A stretch of DNA of 64,000 nucleotides from Planctomycetales bacterium ZRK34 (lineage in GTDB: Bacteria; Planctomycetota; Phycisphaerae; Phycisphaerales; Zrk34). Under the pieces are notes generated by a model. The model was not told the DNA's origin, did no database searches, and saw only the letters and a list, made by a program, of their open reading frames with translations. Within the stretch, counting starts at the first letter, position 1; each line of letters starts with the position of its first letter. Below are positions 46,090-54,216 of the stretch, piece after piece. The stretch lies in contig CP050848.1 in assembly GCA_014873095.1 (NCBI GenBank), positions 744,001-808,000 of the forward strand. Reading direction: 5' to 3'. Made by a program: the position numbers and the translations under genes.

Positions 46090-46957
46090 GTTTCTCGCTT
46101 ACCTGCGCGTCGAGTGCGGTCTGGCGGCAAACACCCTCGAAAGCTACGAGCTGGATCTGCGCAAGTTCGGCGCGTTTCTGGCTGCGCATGGCGATGACGA
46201 TCCAGCCAATCTCACCGGCAAGATGATGATCGATCATTTGCGCCAGCTTCGCGCCGACGGACTGGCTTCGTCGACGGTGGCGCGTCACCTGGCGACGCTG
46301 CGCAGCTTCGGACGGTTTCTCACGGCCAGCGGTCTGTGCCAGAACAATCCGGCGGAAATGCTCGAGCGACCGGCGATGTGGAAGCGCCTGCCGCAGTCGA
46401 TGCACACCAAGCAGATCGACCGCCTGCTGGCCGCCCCGCAGCCGAGCGATCGGTTGTACCACCGCGACGTGGCCATACTCGAAACGATGTACGCCACCGG
46501 CTGTCGCGCCAGCGAGATCGGCACGATGACGGTGTCGGATTTTCACCATGACGTCGGCGTGCTGAAAATCACCGGCAAAGGCAACCGCCAGCGCATCGTG
46601 CCGATCGGCCGCCCCGCCATCGAGGCGATCCGCAACTACCTGATCCAGCAGCGGCCCGCGCTTGTGCGCGAGGACAAACCAACCGACGCGCTGTTTCTGA
46701 CGCAGCGCGGCTCGCCGGTCGACCGGTTCATCATCTGGTCGATGATCACGAAGCTGTCGCGCCGGGCCGGCCTGTCGGGTATTCACCCGCACACGCTGCG
46801 CCACACGTTCGCCACACACATGCTCTCCGGCGGCGCGGACCTGCGCGTCGTGCAGGAACTGCTGGGCCACGCCCGGGTGACCACCACACAGATTTACACG
46901 CATGTGGACCAGGGCCGACTCAAGAGTGTGATTCAGAAGTTCCATCCCCGCCCATAA
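46058..46957 (+). CDS. xerD: Tyrosine recombinase XerD-like
   Basis: A 299-residue site-specific recombinase that resolves chromosome dimers at dif. The N-terminal core-binding SAM-like domain is about residues 1-95. The catalytic domain has the first Arg in TGCRASEIG, Lys in ITGKGNRQRIVPIG, HTLRHTFATHML (His-x-x-Arg), LLGHARVTTTQIYTHVD (His and the nucleophile Tyr), in the right order. Length and lack of an integrase-specific arm domain favour the housekeeping Xer protein over a phage integrase. XerC and XerD cannot be told apart with certainty from this alone. It overlaps the small Cys protein gene. Confidence 0.87.
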   Translation: MASRFNQPVREFLAYLRVECGLAANTLESYELDLRKFGAFLAAHGDDDPANLTGKMMIDHLRQLRADGLASSTVARHLATLRSFGRFLTASGLCQNNPAEMLERPAMWKRLPQSMHTKQIDRLLAAPQPSDRLYHRDVAILETMYATGCRASEIGTMTVSDFHHDVGVLKITGKGNRQRIVPIGRPAIEAIRNYLIQQRPALVREDKPTDALFLTQRGSPVDRFIIWSMITKLSRRAGLSGIHPHTLRHTFATHMLSGGADLRVVQELLGHARVTTTQIYTHVDQGRLKSVIQKFHPRP

Positions 46958-47270
46958 AAAGCCCAACTTACGGGTTGACAATCGGGGGGATGATCTCTAT
47001 TTTGCTATCTATTGCGACTGAGTCTCAACTGCATAAGTTGCACAGTCGCAAAAAAATCGGCGGTCAGCGCGCCCCTGCAAGAGCTGCTGACCGCCGCGGG
47101 TGACGACAGCCGCGTGGGCCGTCGCCGGTAAAGCATTATCCGCGACTCGGAGTGCTCCGGCAACGCGCCTTACGCGAGCTGTTGCGGTTTTTTCTCGCAG
47201 CAGCGAATCGGCGATCTGTGCGTCCTGTTCAACCGCACGCAGATCGACCGCTTCAGCAGGAGCTTTCATC
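46958..47270. other. Gap with two large hairpins before a PEP-CTERM gene
   Basis: No gene is seen. Hairpin one: TTGCGACTG (47012-47020) pairs with CAGTCGCAA (47043-47051), with an inner CAACT/AGTTG stem. Hairpin two: CGGCGGTCAGC (47058-47068) pairs with GCTGACCGCCG (47086-47096). They stand about 170-260 bp before the PEP-CTERM start and could be leader RNA structure. I do not recognise a known riboswitch. Confidence 0.45.
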
Positions 47271-47924
47271 ATGAAGGGTGGAAAGTTTTCGATAGCAGCG
47301 GCAGTATGCGCCGCGGCGGTGTGTCTGTTCACCGCGGATGCCGCTCGCGCGGTGATTGTGCCGTTCACTGAGACGTTCGACAGCTCGTCGGGTTGGACCA
47401 GCGACGGCAACGCCTTCTACGGCACGTTCTACAGTTTCGCCGGCGCCTCGGAAGGCGACTCGCCGATTCTGTTCCGCGCCACCGGGTCCAACAGCCCCAG
47501 CGGCGACGCCTTTGCCGGCGACTGGATCACCGCCGACGTCGCCACGTTCAGCTTCGATGTGTACACCACTGCCGACACACCGCTGACCTTCTTCGCCCGC
47601 TTCGCCACTGCGGCCAACTTCCCCGGCGTCGTCATTGAAGACACCACCGAAGTCGCCGCCGGCACGTGGACAACCATCACGATGGACATCGATCCGTCCA
47701 ACCCCAACCTCACCGTCGAAGGTCCCCCGTCGTTCTACGACGCCGCCTTCGGCAACATCGGCAACGTGCAGATCGGCGTCGTCGTCGATGCGGATGTCAT
47801 CGGCGACACCGTCGTCTTCGGCATCGACAACGTCAGCCTCACCGCCGCGCCCGAGCCCGCTTCCATGGCCGCGCTGGGTCTGGGCGTGCTCGCCATGGCG
47901 CGTCGCCGCCGCCGCGCCGCCTGA
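47271..47924 (+). CDS. PEP-CTERM exported protein
   Basis: A 217-residue exported protein. Signal peptide: MKGGKFSIAAAVCAAAVCLF, cut after ARA. The body is a beta-sandwich-like region (ETFDSSSGWTSDGNAFYG, FGIDNVSLTAA). The C-terminal signal is APEPASMAALGLGVLAMARR with an extended basic end. AGGAG lies before ATG 47271. It is followed after 64 bp by another exported protein gene and then a pseudopilin, the same grouping seen in the cassettes but without sigma and FecR genes. Confidence 0.82.
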   Translation: MKGGKFSIAAAVCAAAVCLFTADAARAVIVPFTETFDSSSGWTSDGNAFYGTFYSFAGASEGDSPILFRATGSNSPSGDAFAGDWITADVATFSFDVYTTADTPLTFFARFATAANFPGVVIEDTTEVAAGTWTTITMDIDPSNPNLTVEGPPSFYDAAFGNIGNVQIGVVVDADVIGDTVVFGIDNVSLTAAPEPASMAALGLGVLAMARRRRRAA

Positions 47925-47988
47925 TTCAATCCAAACCAAAACAACCGCAACCGACCCGAAAAGGGTCGACTTTCACGGAGATTTTCCA

Positions 47989-48672
47989 ATGTTTTCCCGT
48001 ATGACTTTCACCACGCTGCTGGTCGCCATCGCCTCGATGATGATCACCGCCAACGCCCACGCCGTCTTCGTGAGCCCCGATGACTTCGCCACAGGCTGGT
48101 CACGCGGCGACACCGACACCCTCTACGCCGAATGGGACCTTTTCGAATCATCGACCAACGCGCTGCCCGACGTCGGCTCCTTCCACCCGCCCGCGGGTGA
48201 TCCCACGCTCTCGTCAGACACCGGCGGCGTCACCGGCACAGCCAACATCTACGGCTTCAACGCCCACACCATCACCATCGACACCGCCAACTACAACACC
48301 GCCTCGTCGAACACCACCGTCGTCGTGCAGATCCGCACCCAGGGCACCGAATACGACCCCTCGACGCTGATGATCAACGGCGCAGCGCCGACCTACCTCG
48401 GCGAACTGTCCCGCACCCCCGTGGCCTCGTTCGGCGGCGACACCTTCGAAGTCGACACCTGGGCCCTGTTCAACCTGTCCGGCGCCGACGATCTGACCGT
48501 GAGCTTCACCGCGTCGGGTCAGCACATGTCGCTGCTGGCCGTGGCGCTGGACGCCATCGTCACCGACTCATCCGGTTTCGCTTCGGTCACCCCGCAGGGC
48601 GCGCCCGTGCCCCAGCCGGCCTCGTTGGTCATGCTGCTGGGCGGTCTGGCGCTGATGCGTCGCCGCAAATGA
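47989..48672 (+). CDS. PEP-CTERM-like exported protein
   Basis: A 227-residue exported protein with a signal peptide (cut after NAHA) and the C-terminal signal [20 protein letters not shown], where PQP replaces the canonical PEP. The mature part is a single beta-rich domain with [20 protein letters not shown] and [25 protein letters not shown] precedes ATG 47989. No enzyme motif is recognised. Confidence 0.8.
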   Translation: MFSRMTFTTLLVAIASMMITANAHAVFVSPDDFATGWSRGDTDTLYAEWDLFESSTNALPDVGSFHPPAGDPTLSSDTGGVTGTANIYGFNAHTITIDTANYNTASSNTTVVVQIRTQGTEYDPSTLMINGAAPTYLGELSRTPVASFGGDTFEVDTWALFNLSGADDLTVSFTASGQHMSLLAVALDAIVTDSSGFASVTPQGAPVPQPASLVMLLGGLALMRRRK

Positions 48673-48707
48673 TCGACGCGATTCGCAGCAATCCAGGGAA
48701 CGGATTC

Positions 48708-49568
48708 ATGCGCAAACACACACACGCTTTCACGCTGATCGAACTGCTGGTGGTCATCGCGATCATCGGAACGCTGATCGCCCTGCTGCTTCCGGCGTTG
48801 AGTCGCGCCCGGGCCACGGCCCGCGACATCGTCTCCTGCGCCGGGCTCAAGCAGATTCTTGCCGGCTACAGCGGGTATGAACAGGACCACCACGGTCACC
48901 TGATGTTCGGCTACGCGCCCGCCAAGGTCAACGGCCAAACGCTCACCGTCAACGTGCTGGATCAGTCTTACGGATTTCCGCTGGCCGACCGCTACCCGTG
49001 GCGCATCGCCCCGTACGTGGCCGACCTGTGGAGCCTGATCCATCACCACGACGGCAAGCCCGACGAGCCGGTGGCCAGCGACGCGCCGGCGGACATTCTC
49101 GACAAGGCCTACCGCCTGTCGCTGTCGCCGACGTTCGGGGTCAACTCCATCTTCGTCGGTGGTCACCAGGGCGTGTTCTACCAAGGCTTCGACTCCCTCG
49201 GCGGCGGTAACTACACGCCCAACTACAACGGCCCGGCCGTGTTCTATCAGCAGGACATCCGCCACCCTTCGCGGCTGATCGCCTTCGCCAACAGCCGCGC
49301 AGCCAACGGCGCCTCATTCGGCCTCGAAGAGGGAGCCGGTCTGCATTACGTGACCCCGCCCTACGCCAAGGGTCATAACTGGTCGTGGGACGGCGAGCAG
49401 ATCGTCACGCATAAAACTTCCCTGCTCGGTCTGCCCCAGGGCTGGTTCACCGAGCAAACCGTCGTCGGTTTCACAGACACCCATGTCGAACGACGCCTAC
49501 CCGGCGAGCTCGAAGAGATGAGTCTCTGGGCCAACAAGGCGAACGAATCCGACTACGACCCGTTCTGA
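48708..49568 (+). CDS. Pseudopilin-like protein
   Basis: A 286-residue protein: leader MRKHTHA, then [20 protein letters not shown] and [20 protein letters not shown]. The C-terminal signature is reduced to [12 protein letters not shown] chose ATG 48708 with AGGGA upstream, because leaders in this family are short. ATG 48669, which overlaps the previous gene by four bases, would add 13 residues. It completes the exported-protein/pseudopilin group. Confidence 0.83.
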   Translation: MRKHTHAFTLIELLVVIAIIGTLIALLLPALSRARATARDIVSCAGLKQILAGYSGYEQDHHGHLMFGYAPAKVNGQTLTVNVLDQSYGFPLADRYPWRIAPYVADLWSLIHHHDGKPDEPVASDAPADILDKAYRLSLSPTFGVNSIFVGGHQGVFYQGFDSLGGGNYTPNYNGPAVFYQQDIRHPSRLIAFANSRAANGASFGLEEGAGLHYVTPPYAKGHNWSWDGEQIVTHKTSLLGLPQGWFTEQTVVGFTDTHVERRLPGELEEMSLWANKANESDYDPF

Positions 49569-49610
49569 TTTTTCCGCCGCCGCACACACCCAACCAAGGA
49601 GCGCCCCGCC

Positions 49611-49835
49611 ATGTGTCAGATGGGCCCCGAATTCACCGACGTCAAACTCACCCGCTGCCAGCATGGATGCTTCCACCTGTTCATGGGCAAGACCACGATT
49701 CACATGACGCCCGCCGAGTTGCTGGCCGTCGCCTGTGAGGTCAACCGCGCCCTCGGCGTGATCGAGCCCGACGACGGCCCCAACGCGTCCGACACCCCGG
49801 ACGCCCCGCACACGCCGCGGTGGTCGTCGAACTGA
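49611..49835 (+). CDS. Small conserved-looking protein, unknown function
   Basis: A 74-residue protein that I do not recognise. AAGGAG is ten bases upstream of the ATG. The central part TRCQHGCFHLFMGKTTIHMT, followed by PAELLAVACEVNRAL, looks ordered, with Cys and His that could bind metal; the tail is Pro/Asp/Thr-rich and probably disordered. The following DUF6607-like gene starts 41 bp later on the same strand, so they may be co-transcribed. Confidence 0.55.
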   Translation: MCQMGPEFTDVKLTRCQHGCFHLFMGKTTIHMTPAELLAVACEVNRALGVIEPDDGPNASDTPDAPHTPRWSSN

Positions 49836-49876
49836 CTATTCCCTTATCACCCACCCTCCCTTTTCGGAGTTTTTTC

Positions 49877-50854
49877 ATGAAGACGATCAGCTTCAAACAG
49901 TTCGCACTCGGCGTGGCCATGGCCGTCGCCATGAACCTCGCCGCCTGGGCCCAGTCCGCAACCGCCCCCGGATCCCCCGGAACCGCCCCCCAGGCTGACC
50001 GTGACGCCATCCTCGCCATGGCCGGCTGCTACGACATCGAATTCAACTTCAAAGAAACCGTGGCGATGAAGTCCGGTTACAAACTGACCAAGCCCTACAT
50101 CGAGGACGCCACCGAATGGGTGCAGGTCATCGTCAACGAGCCGAACCACATCGTGCTCCAGCATCTGTTGATCGACACGCACTCCGACGCCGTGATCAAA
50201 CACTGGCGGCAGGAATGGTGCTACCAGGAGCGCGAGCTGCTTGAGTTCCGCGATCGCAACACGTGGGTCAAGCGCACGCTCAGCGAAGACGAAGCCCGCG
50301 GCACGTGGACGCAGAAGGTCTACCAGACCGACGACAGCCCCCGCTACCAAGGCTACGGCAAGTGGGTTCACACAGCCAACATGAGTCTGTGGGAGTCGAA
50401 CCCGACCCGCCGCCCGCTACCGCGCCGTGAATACACCAAGCGCGATGATTACCAGGCCCTGCGCGCGATCAACCGTCACATCATCACGCCCGCCGGGTGG
50501 GTCCACGAGCAGGACAACACCAAGCTGGTGTGCGATGAACACGGCAAGGTCGTCGAAACGATCGCCCGCGAGACCGGGCTCAACCGCTACCTGCGGACCG
50601 ACGACGCCAAGGGCGAACCCGCCCGCAAGTGGTGGGCTCAGCGCGGTAAGACGTGGAGTGAAGTCTGCGATGTGTGGAACGAGATCTACGACGCCTCGCC
50701 GGTGCTGAAGCTTCAGGCGAAGGTCGACGACAAACCGCTGAGCCGCACGCTGGCCAAGCAGGTGTACAAGCTTTCGGAAAAGGATGTCGCCCCCGACCAA
50801 GTGCGTCAGCAGGTCCGCGCCACCATCGACACCTACATCGTCCGCGGGTCATAA
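49877..50854 (+). CDS. DUF6607-like exported protein
   Basis: A 325-residue protein with a signal peptide (MKTISFKQFALGVAMAVAMN, cut after AWA). The mature start DRDAILAMAGCYDIEFNFKE, then TEWVQVIVNEPNHIVLQHLL and the later HWRQEWCYQ, fit the DUF6607 family, whose function is unknown. CGGAG precedes ATG 49877; an upstream in-frame extension is rejected. A good terminator follows. Confidence 0.7.
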   Translation: MKTISFKQFALGVAMAVAMNLAAWAQSATAPGSPGTAPQADRDAILAMAGCYDIEFNFKETVAMKSGYKLTKPYIEDATEWVQVIVNEPNHIVLQHLLIDTHSDAVIKHWRQEWCYQERELLEFRDRNTWVKRTLSEDEARGTWTQKVYQTDDSPRYQGYGKWVHTANMSLWESNPTRRPLPRREYTKRDDYQALRAINRHIITPAGWVHEQDNTKLVCDEHGKVVETIARETGLNRYLRTDDAKGEPARKWWAQRGKTWSEVCDVWNEIYDASPVLKLQAKVDDKPLSRTLAKQVYKLSEKDVAPDQVRQQVRATIDTYIVRGS

Positions 50855-50894
50855 CACAGCCTCCAGAAGCCCCCCCGGATGGGATGAAAGATCG

Positions 50895-50925
50895 AAGCCC
50901 ACGGTGTCTCACCGTGGGCTTTTTT
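50895..50925 (+). terminator. Rho-independent terminator
   Basis: AAGCCCACGGT, GTCTC, ACCGTGGGCTT, then a T-tract: a perfect 11-bp stem 41 bp after the DUF6607-like gene. Confidence 0.88.
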
Positions 50926-51273
50926 GCGCGCACATGAGAGTCAAAAACACGCAAATGACACATTCGCGAAATCGTCGGTTCGCCCCCCGATTTCGGGCCG
51001 CAAACGGGGCTGCACGGCCCGCGGCGCGCACGAATGTGACCACTTGCCGCGCCGGTGCGCGCGCCGCCGTCAAAAATCGACCGTGTTAGAGCGTTTTTCG
51101 TCCGTTTCTTGCCGTTCGGCGCGCACATGCATGGCAGGTTACGACGCGTTTGTGCGCGCGACCCCATTTACGGCTCACCACACCCCATGCGCGCATAAAC
51201 CCGTCGTGATAATTCAGTACACTTTGCAAGTTTCCGCAACCACTGCGACACCCCTGTGCGCACGTATCTGTCC
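50926..51273. other. Gene-free stretch with spaced GCGCGC words
   Basis: No gene is seen. Seven alternating GCGC(GC) or TGCGCA words are centred near 50928, 51026, 51060, 51121, 51157, 51191 and 51259. Gaps are close to 34 bp or to two or three times 30-34 bp. Three sites share GCGCGCAC followed by A or G. The meaning is unknown. Confidence 0.4.
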
Positions 51274-51330
51274 TAGCCGCAAGCTGACAGCTTGCGGAAT
51301 CCGAATCCGCAGGCTGTCAGCCTGCGGCTA
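51274..51330. repeat. REP pair, downstream copy next to the REP-associated transposase
   Basis: 57 bp made of two inverted hairpins: CCGCAAGCT-GAC-AGCTTGCGG and CCGCAGGCT-GTC-AGCCTGCGG, framed by TAGC and GCTA. The final CTA is the stop codon of the transposase gene read on the minus strand. The arms are identical to those of the copy at 51829-51885. Confidence 0.85.
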
Positions 51331-51810
51331 GTGGAAAACCCCTACGTCTTCTCGCCACTTCCAGCCGGAGTGTTTGAGAATGTACTTGCGCATCAAGTAC
51401 TCGAAATGATCTCGATCTTTGACACGCTTTTGTGAGCCTTTTCGCGCCAGCCAATTGCGACGGTGTATATGACGGTTCAGATAGCGCGTCAGGGATTGTT
51501 TGATTGACTGGCGCACGACACTCACGCGTTTACTGCTGCGCCAACTGACCAGCACATGGACATGTGTGGCATCGGTGAAACTGCAATGCAGGCGATATCC
51601 CTGATACGTGCAACATTCCATCACCGCGTTGATGAGCAGACGCTGAATGTTTGCATCGAATGTTACTGCATCCGTGTCAGTATTCTGGCGATACTGCCTG
51701 GCCAGTTCATCATCCGGTGGCAAGATGCCTTCGCCTCGACGCACGAATCCCTGCGGCCGATCGGGCATCCAACTCTGCTGCGCGTGATAGGTCAGTAGAG
51801 CCACAGCCAT
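51328..51810 (-). CDS. REP-associated tyrosine transposase (Y1/IS200-like)
   Basis: A 160-residue single-strand DNA transposase of the Y1 HUH type. HVHVLVSW carries the His-U-His metal motif, and the catalytic Tyr lies in FEYLMRKYILKHSGWKW. The region YRLHCSFTDATHVHVLVSWR is typical for RAYT proteins. Known RAYTs cut and mobilise REP sequences in the same genome. Here a 57-bp REP pair stands on each side, one overlapping the stop codon. I chose ATG 51810; an upstream TTG at 51837 would lie inside the other REP copy. Confidence 0.88.
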   Translation of the reverse strand: MAVALLTYHAQQSWMPDRPQGFVRRGEGILPPDDELARQYRQNTDTDAVTFDANIQRLLINAVMECCTYQGYRLHCSFTDATHVHVLVSWRSSKRVSVVRQSIKQSLTRYLNRHIHRRNWLARKGSQKRVKDRDHFEYLMRKYILKHSGWKWREDVGVFH

Positions 51811-51828
51811 GGCATCAACATAGCAAAA

Positions 51829-51885
51829 TAGCCGCAAGCTGACAGCTTGCGGATTCGGAGTCCGCAGGCTGTCAGCCTGCGGCTA
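51829..51885. repeat. REP pair, upstream copy next to the REP-associated transposase
   Basis: 57 bp with the same two hairpin arms as 51274-51330. Only the seven-base region between the hairpins differs, and there it is closer to the reverse complement of the other copy. It starts 18 bp upstream of the transposase start codon, so it may overlap the promoter. Confidence 0.85.
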
Positions 51886-51901
51886 GGGGGATACCGACAA
51901 C

Positions 51902-52234
51902 TCAACCCCGGGCGAGTTTGAGGAGGACGACGGCGGTGATCACGGGCAGCGCGTTGAGCACGACGCCCCAGATGGCGATGCGGCGGGCGGTGGCGCGGTC
52001 GCGGCGGGCCATGTATTCGCAGAGGATCAGAATGACGACGACCACGGAGAACTTCAGCGCGATCATGCCCCACAGGCCCCACTGGCGAAGCAGCCAGTTG
52101 GCGACGTGGTTGACTTCGGCGCCGCCGAAGTGCAGCACGATCCAGGTGAACATCACATCAAGCGCCGACAGAAACACAAACCACGTGTAGAGGTTCGGAA
52201 ACTGCACGCCGCCGGAAGGTGGTTTGTCATTCAT
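51902..52234 (-). CDS. DUF5658-family small membrane protein
   Basis: A 110-residue integral membrane protein with about three helices: YTWFVFLSALDVMFTWIVLH, MIALKFSVVVVILILCEY and AIWGVVLNALPVITAVVL. The pattern 'LYTWFVFLSALD..FTWI.LH.GG.EVN..A' is the DUF5658 hallmark, common in planctomycetes. Function is unknown. It is transcribed in the same direction as the REP transposase but separated from it by a REP pair. Confidence 0.75.
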   Translation of the reverse strand: MNDKPPSGGVQFPNLYTWFVFLSALDVMFTWIVLHFGGAEVNHVANWLLRQWGLWGMIALKFSVVVVILILCEYMARRDRATARRIAIWGVVLNALPVITAVVLLKLARG

Positions 52235-52291
52235 GCGTACAAAATGCTATGTCGTCTGCAAGCGTCACGCCAGCGGCGCGTCGCGGCGGGG

Positions 52292-52705
52292 TCAGCCGAG
52301 CAGGCGCTGCATTTCGTGGCCGTGCTCGTCTTCGTCGGCGGCCTGGTCTTCCATCTGCATCTTCAGCGCGATCAGACCCTCGGCCTCGGCGAGCTCGGCG
52401 AGCTTGATGTAGTTCTTGACGTCGGTGCCTTCCTGGCCGGAGTCGGCTTCGAGCATCTGGCGGACATCGGTCGGCGGCGGGGTCAGATCGGGCTCGAGCT
52501 TGGGCGTGCCGCCGAGCATGACGATCTGGTTGGCCAGGTACTGGGCATGGCCGACTTCATCGGCGACTTCCTTCATGTACATCCCGCGGACGCTTTCGTA
52601 CTGAGCGCCCTTGATCGAGGCGGCTTGAAGCATGTAGCGGAGGAACGTGGAGACTTCCCGGTTCAGCTGCTGATTCAGCCCGTCAATGAGCTCCTGCTTG
52701 GACAT
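52292..52705 (-). CDS. Ferritin-like diiron protein (bacterioferritin-like)
   Basis: A 137-residue four-helix protein. Metal-ligand candidates occur in pairs: LNREVSTFLRYMLQAAS and ADEVGHAQYLANQI in the first half, AELAEAEGLIALKMQMEDQA and EDEHGHEMQRLL in the second, as in ferritin/bacterioferritin-like domains. It probably stores iron or protects against peroxide. No heme-ligand Met can be assigned with certainty. GGAG precedes ATG 52705. The frame is open 21 codons upstream, but without family resemblance. Confidence 0.82.
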   Translation of the reverse strand: MSKQELIDGLNQQLNREVSTFLRYMLQAASIKGAQYESVRGMYMKEVADEVGHAQYLANQIVMLGGTPKLEPDLTPPPTDVRQMLEADSGQEGTDVKNYIKLAELAEAEGLIALKMQMEDQAADEDEHGHEMQRLLG

Positions 52706-53034
52706 GGTGAACTCCAATGGTTCGCAAAAAGGTGAAGACATCGGCTCGGTCGCACACACAGCGATCAAAGCGACTGAGAAGCATTCTCCGGCCCATCAGG
52801 CACCGGTCAAGGGATTCGTACCTCTGCGGTGCTATTTTTGTCTTCACCATGTGGGCCAATTGACAAAAGCCCATTTAAGACAGTCAGTAATAACGTTTTA
52901 CGAGCAACACTGGACGCGTCGTAGGGCCTTGTCCCAGCGGGTGGAGGCTGGGAAGGTGCCCCTCCCCGCCGTCCACGGATAGCAGACCGCGGGTCGTTGA
53001 CCCGCGGCTACCTGGTCTGATGATGCGTGGGGCG
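52706..53034. other. Gap upstream of the ferritin-like gene
   Basis: No gene is supportable. Short open frames run on both strands. The stretch ends with a REP-like hairpin at 52987-53007, listed separately, and must contain the ferritin-like gene promoter. Confidence 0.4.
52987..53007. repeat. REP-like hairpin downstream of M42 peptidase gene
   Basis: CCGCGGGTC-GTT-GACCCGCGG, a perfect nine-bp stem with three-base loop, with TAGC on the left and CTA on the right as in the 57-bp REP units. It sits 28 bp beyond the stop of the M42 gene (minus strand) and lacks a T-tract. Confidence 0.5.
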
Positions 53035-54087
53035 TCACTTGAGCTGGGTCAGGTAGGCGGCGAGCAGGTCGCGGTAGCTGACCAGATCCTTCTTGTGGGC
53101 CATCTCGGTGACGGTGTGGATGTATCGCACGGGGCAGGCGAACACGGCCGTGCGCACACCGCTGCGCGAGCGCTGGATCATGGCGCCGTCCTGGCCGCCG
53201 GCCGGGAGGATGCCGCGCTGGCACTTGATCTTTTTCTTGGCGGCGATGGCTTCGAGCTCTTCGATCAGGCGCAGGTCGGCGATGGTCGAGCCGTCGTTGA
53301 TCTTGATGCAGACGCCTTCGTCGAATTTCGTGATGTGCAGTTCAGGACCGACGCCGGGCACCTGGCAGTTGAGCGTGGTGTCACACGACAGACCGATGTC
53401 GGGCTCGACACCGAAGGCGGCCGGGCCGGCGCCGCGGAGGCCGACTTCTTCCTGGACGGTCCAGACGGCGTGGATCTCGCAGTCGTGGTGCTTGAGCTTT
53501 TCGATGGCGCGGATGACCGCCCAGCAGCCGATGCGGTTGTCCAGGCACTGGCTGACGACGGTGTCGCCGACTTCGGAGAACGGGCCGTCGAGGACGACCA
53601 TGTCGCCGATCTTGATCTTGTCGGCGACGGTCTTGCCGGACAGGCCGAGGTCGAGCACGAACTCGCTCATCTCGGGCACCTTGGTGCGTTCCTCAGCGGA
53701 GGCGAGGTGGACGGGCTTACCGCCGGGGTTCATCACGCCCAGCAGATCGCCCCCGGCGGCGCAGACACGCACGCGGCGGGCGAAGAGGTTGCGGCGGTCG
53801 AACCCGCCGACGGGATTGACCCGCAGGAAGCCGGCCTCGGCGTCGATGTAGCTGACGAAGAAGCCGATCTGGTCCATATGGGCGGCGAGCATGACCTTGG
53901 TGGGATTGCGTTTGGCCTTGCCGCGCGCCGGGCGGGGCTTGCGGACGCCGATGAGGTTGCCCATGGCGTCGGTTTTCAGGGAATCGAAAAGCTTGGCTTT
54001 TTTAACGTGGGCTTCGATGACGGCGCGGATGCGGTCTTCGCGGCCGGGCACGGAGGGAGTTTGCGTGAGTTTTTCGAGCAGTTTCAT
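53035..54087 (-). CDS. M42 family metallopeptidase (glutamyl aminopeptidase-like)
   Basis: A 350-residue dinuclear zinc peptidase. Metal and catalytic positions fit M42: His in MLAAHMDQIGF, Asp in SQCLDNRIGC, Glu-Glu in VWTVQEEVGLRGA, Asp in IGLSCDTTLNC, and a His late in RYIHTVTEM. The N-terminus KLLEKLTQTPSVPGREDRIR is family-typical. These enzymes (TET-like) trim peptides in the cytoplasm. ATG 54087 follows TGGAG. A hairpin lies just upstream of its ribosome site. Confidence 0.93.
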   Translation of the reverse strand: MKLLEKLTQTPSVPGREDRIRAVIEAHVKKAKLFDSLKTDAMGNLIGVRKPRPARGKAKRNPTKVMLAAHMDQIGFFVSYIDAEAGFLRVNPVGGFDRRNLFARRVRVCAAGGDLLGVMNPGGKPVHLASAEERTKVPEMSEFVLDLGLSGKTVADKIKIGDMVVLDGPFSEVGDTVVSQCLDNRIGCWAVIRAIEKLKHHDCEIHAVWTVQEEVGLRGAGPAAFGVEPDIGLSCDTTLNCQVPGVGPELHITKFDEGVCIKINDGSTIADLRLIEELEAIAAKKKIKCQRGILPAGGQDGAMIQRSRSGVRTAVFACPVRYIHTVTEMAHKKDLVSYRDLLAAYLTQLK

Positions 54088-54107
54088 ATCAACTCCAGGA
54101 GTAAATC

Positions 54108-54133
54108 GGCGGGGAGATTTAACTCTCCCCGCC
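54108..54133 (-). promoter_or_regulatory. Leader hairpin upstream of the M42 peptidase gene
   Basis: GGCGGGGAGA, six bases, TCTCCCCGCC: a perfect ten-bp stem ending 20 bp before the ATG and next to the ribosome site. It may affect translation or be a divergent-region dyad. No T-tract suggests a terminator. Confidence 0.4.
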
Positions 54134-54216
54134 TTGTTGTGGACCTGTGGTACTTTATCACAGGGACGCCCCGCTTGCAGCGGACGGCCTGCGGCGTACA
54201 GTGAGCGGTTCTGACC

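Noticed and set aside
46058..46957. Phage or genomic-island integrase
   Set aside because: Length and domain order match housekeeping Xer recombinases, and no phage genes or att repeats were found beside the tRNA or the gene.
51274..51885. CRISPR-like repeat pair
   Set aside because: Only two 57-bp units around a transposase gene, each a double hairpin; no spacers or cas genes.
53020..54204. 394-codon frame on the plus strand opposite the M42 peptidase
   Set aside because: The peptidase has all metal ligands on the minus strand; the opposite frame has no recognisable domain or ribosome site.
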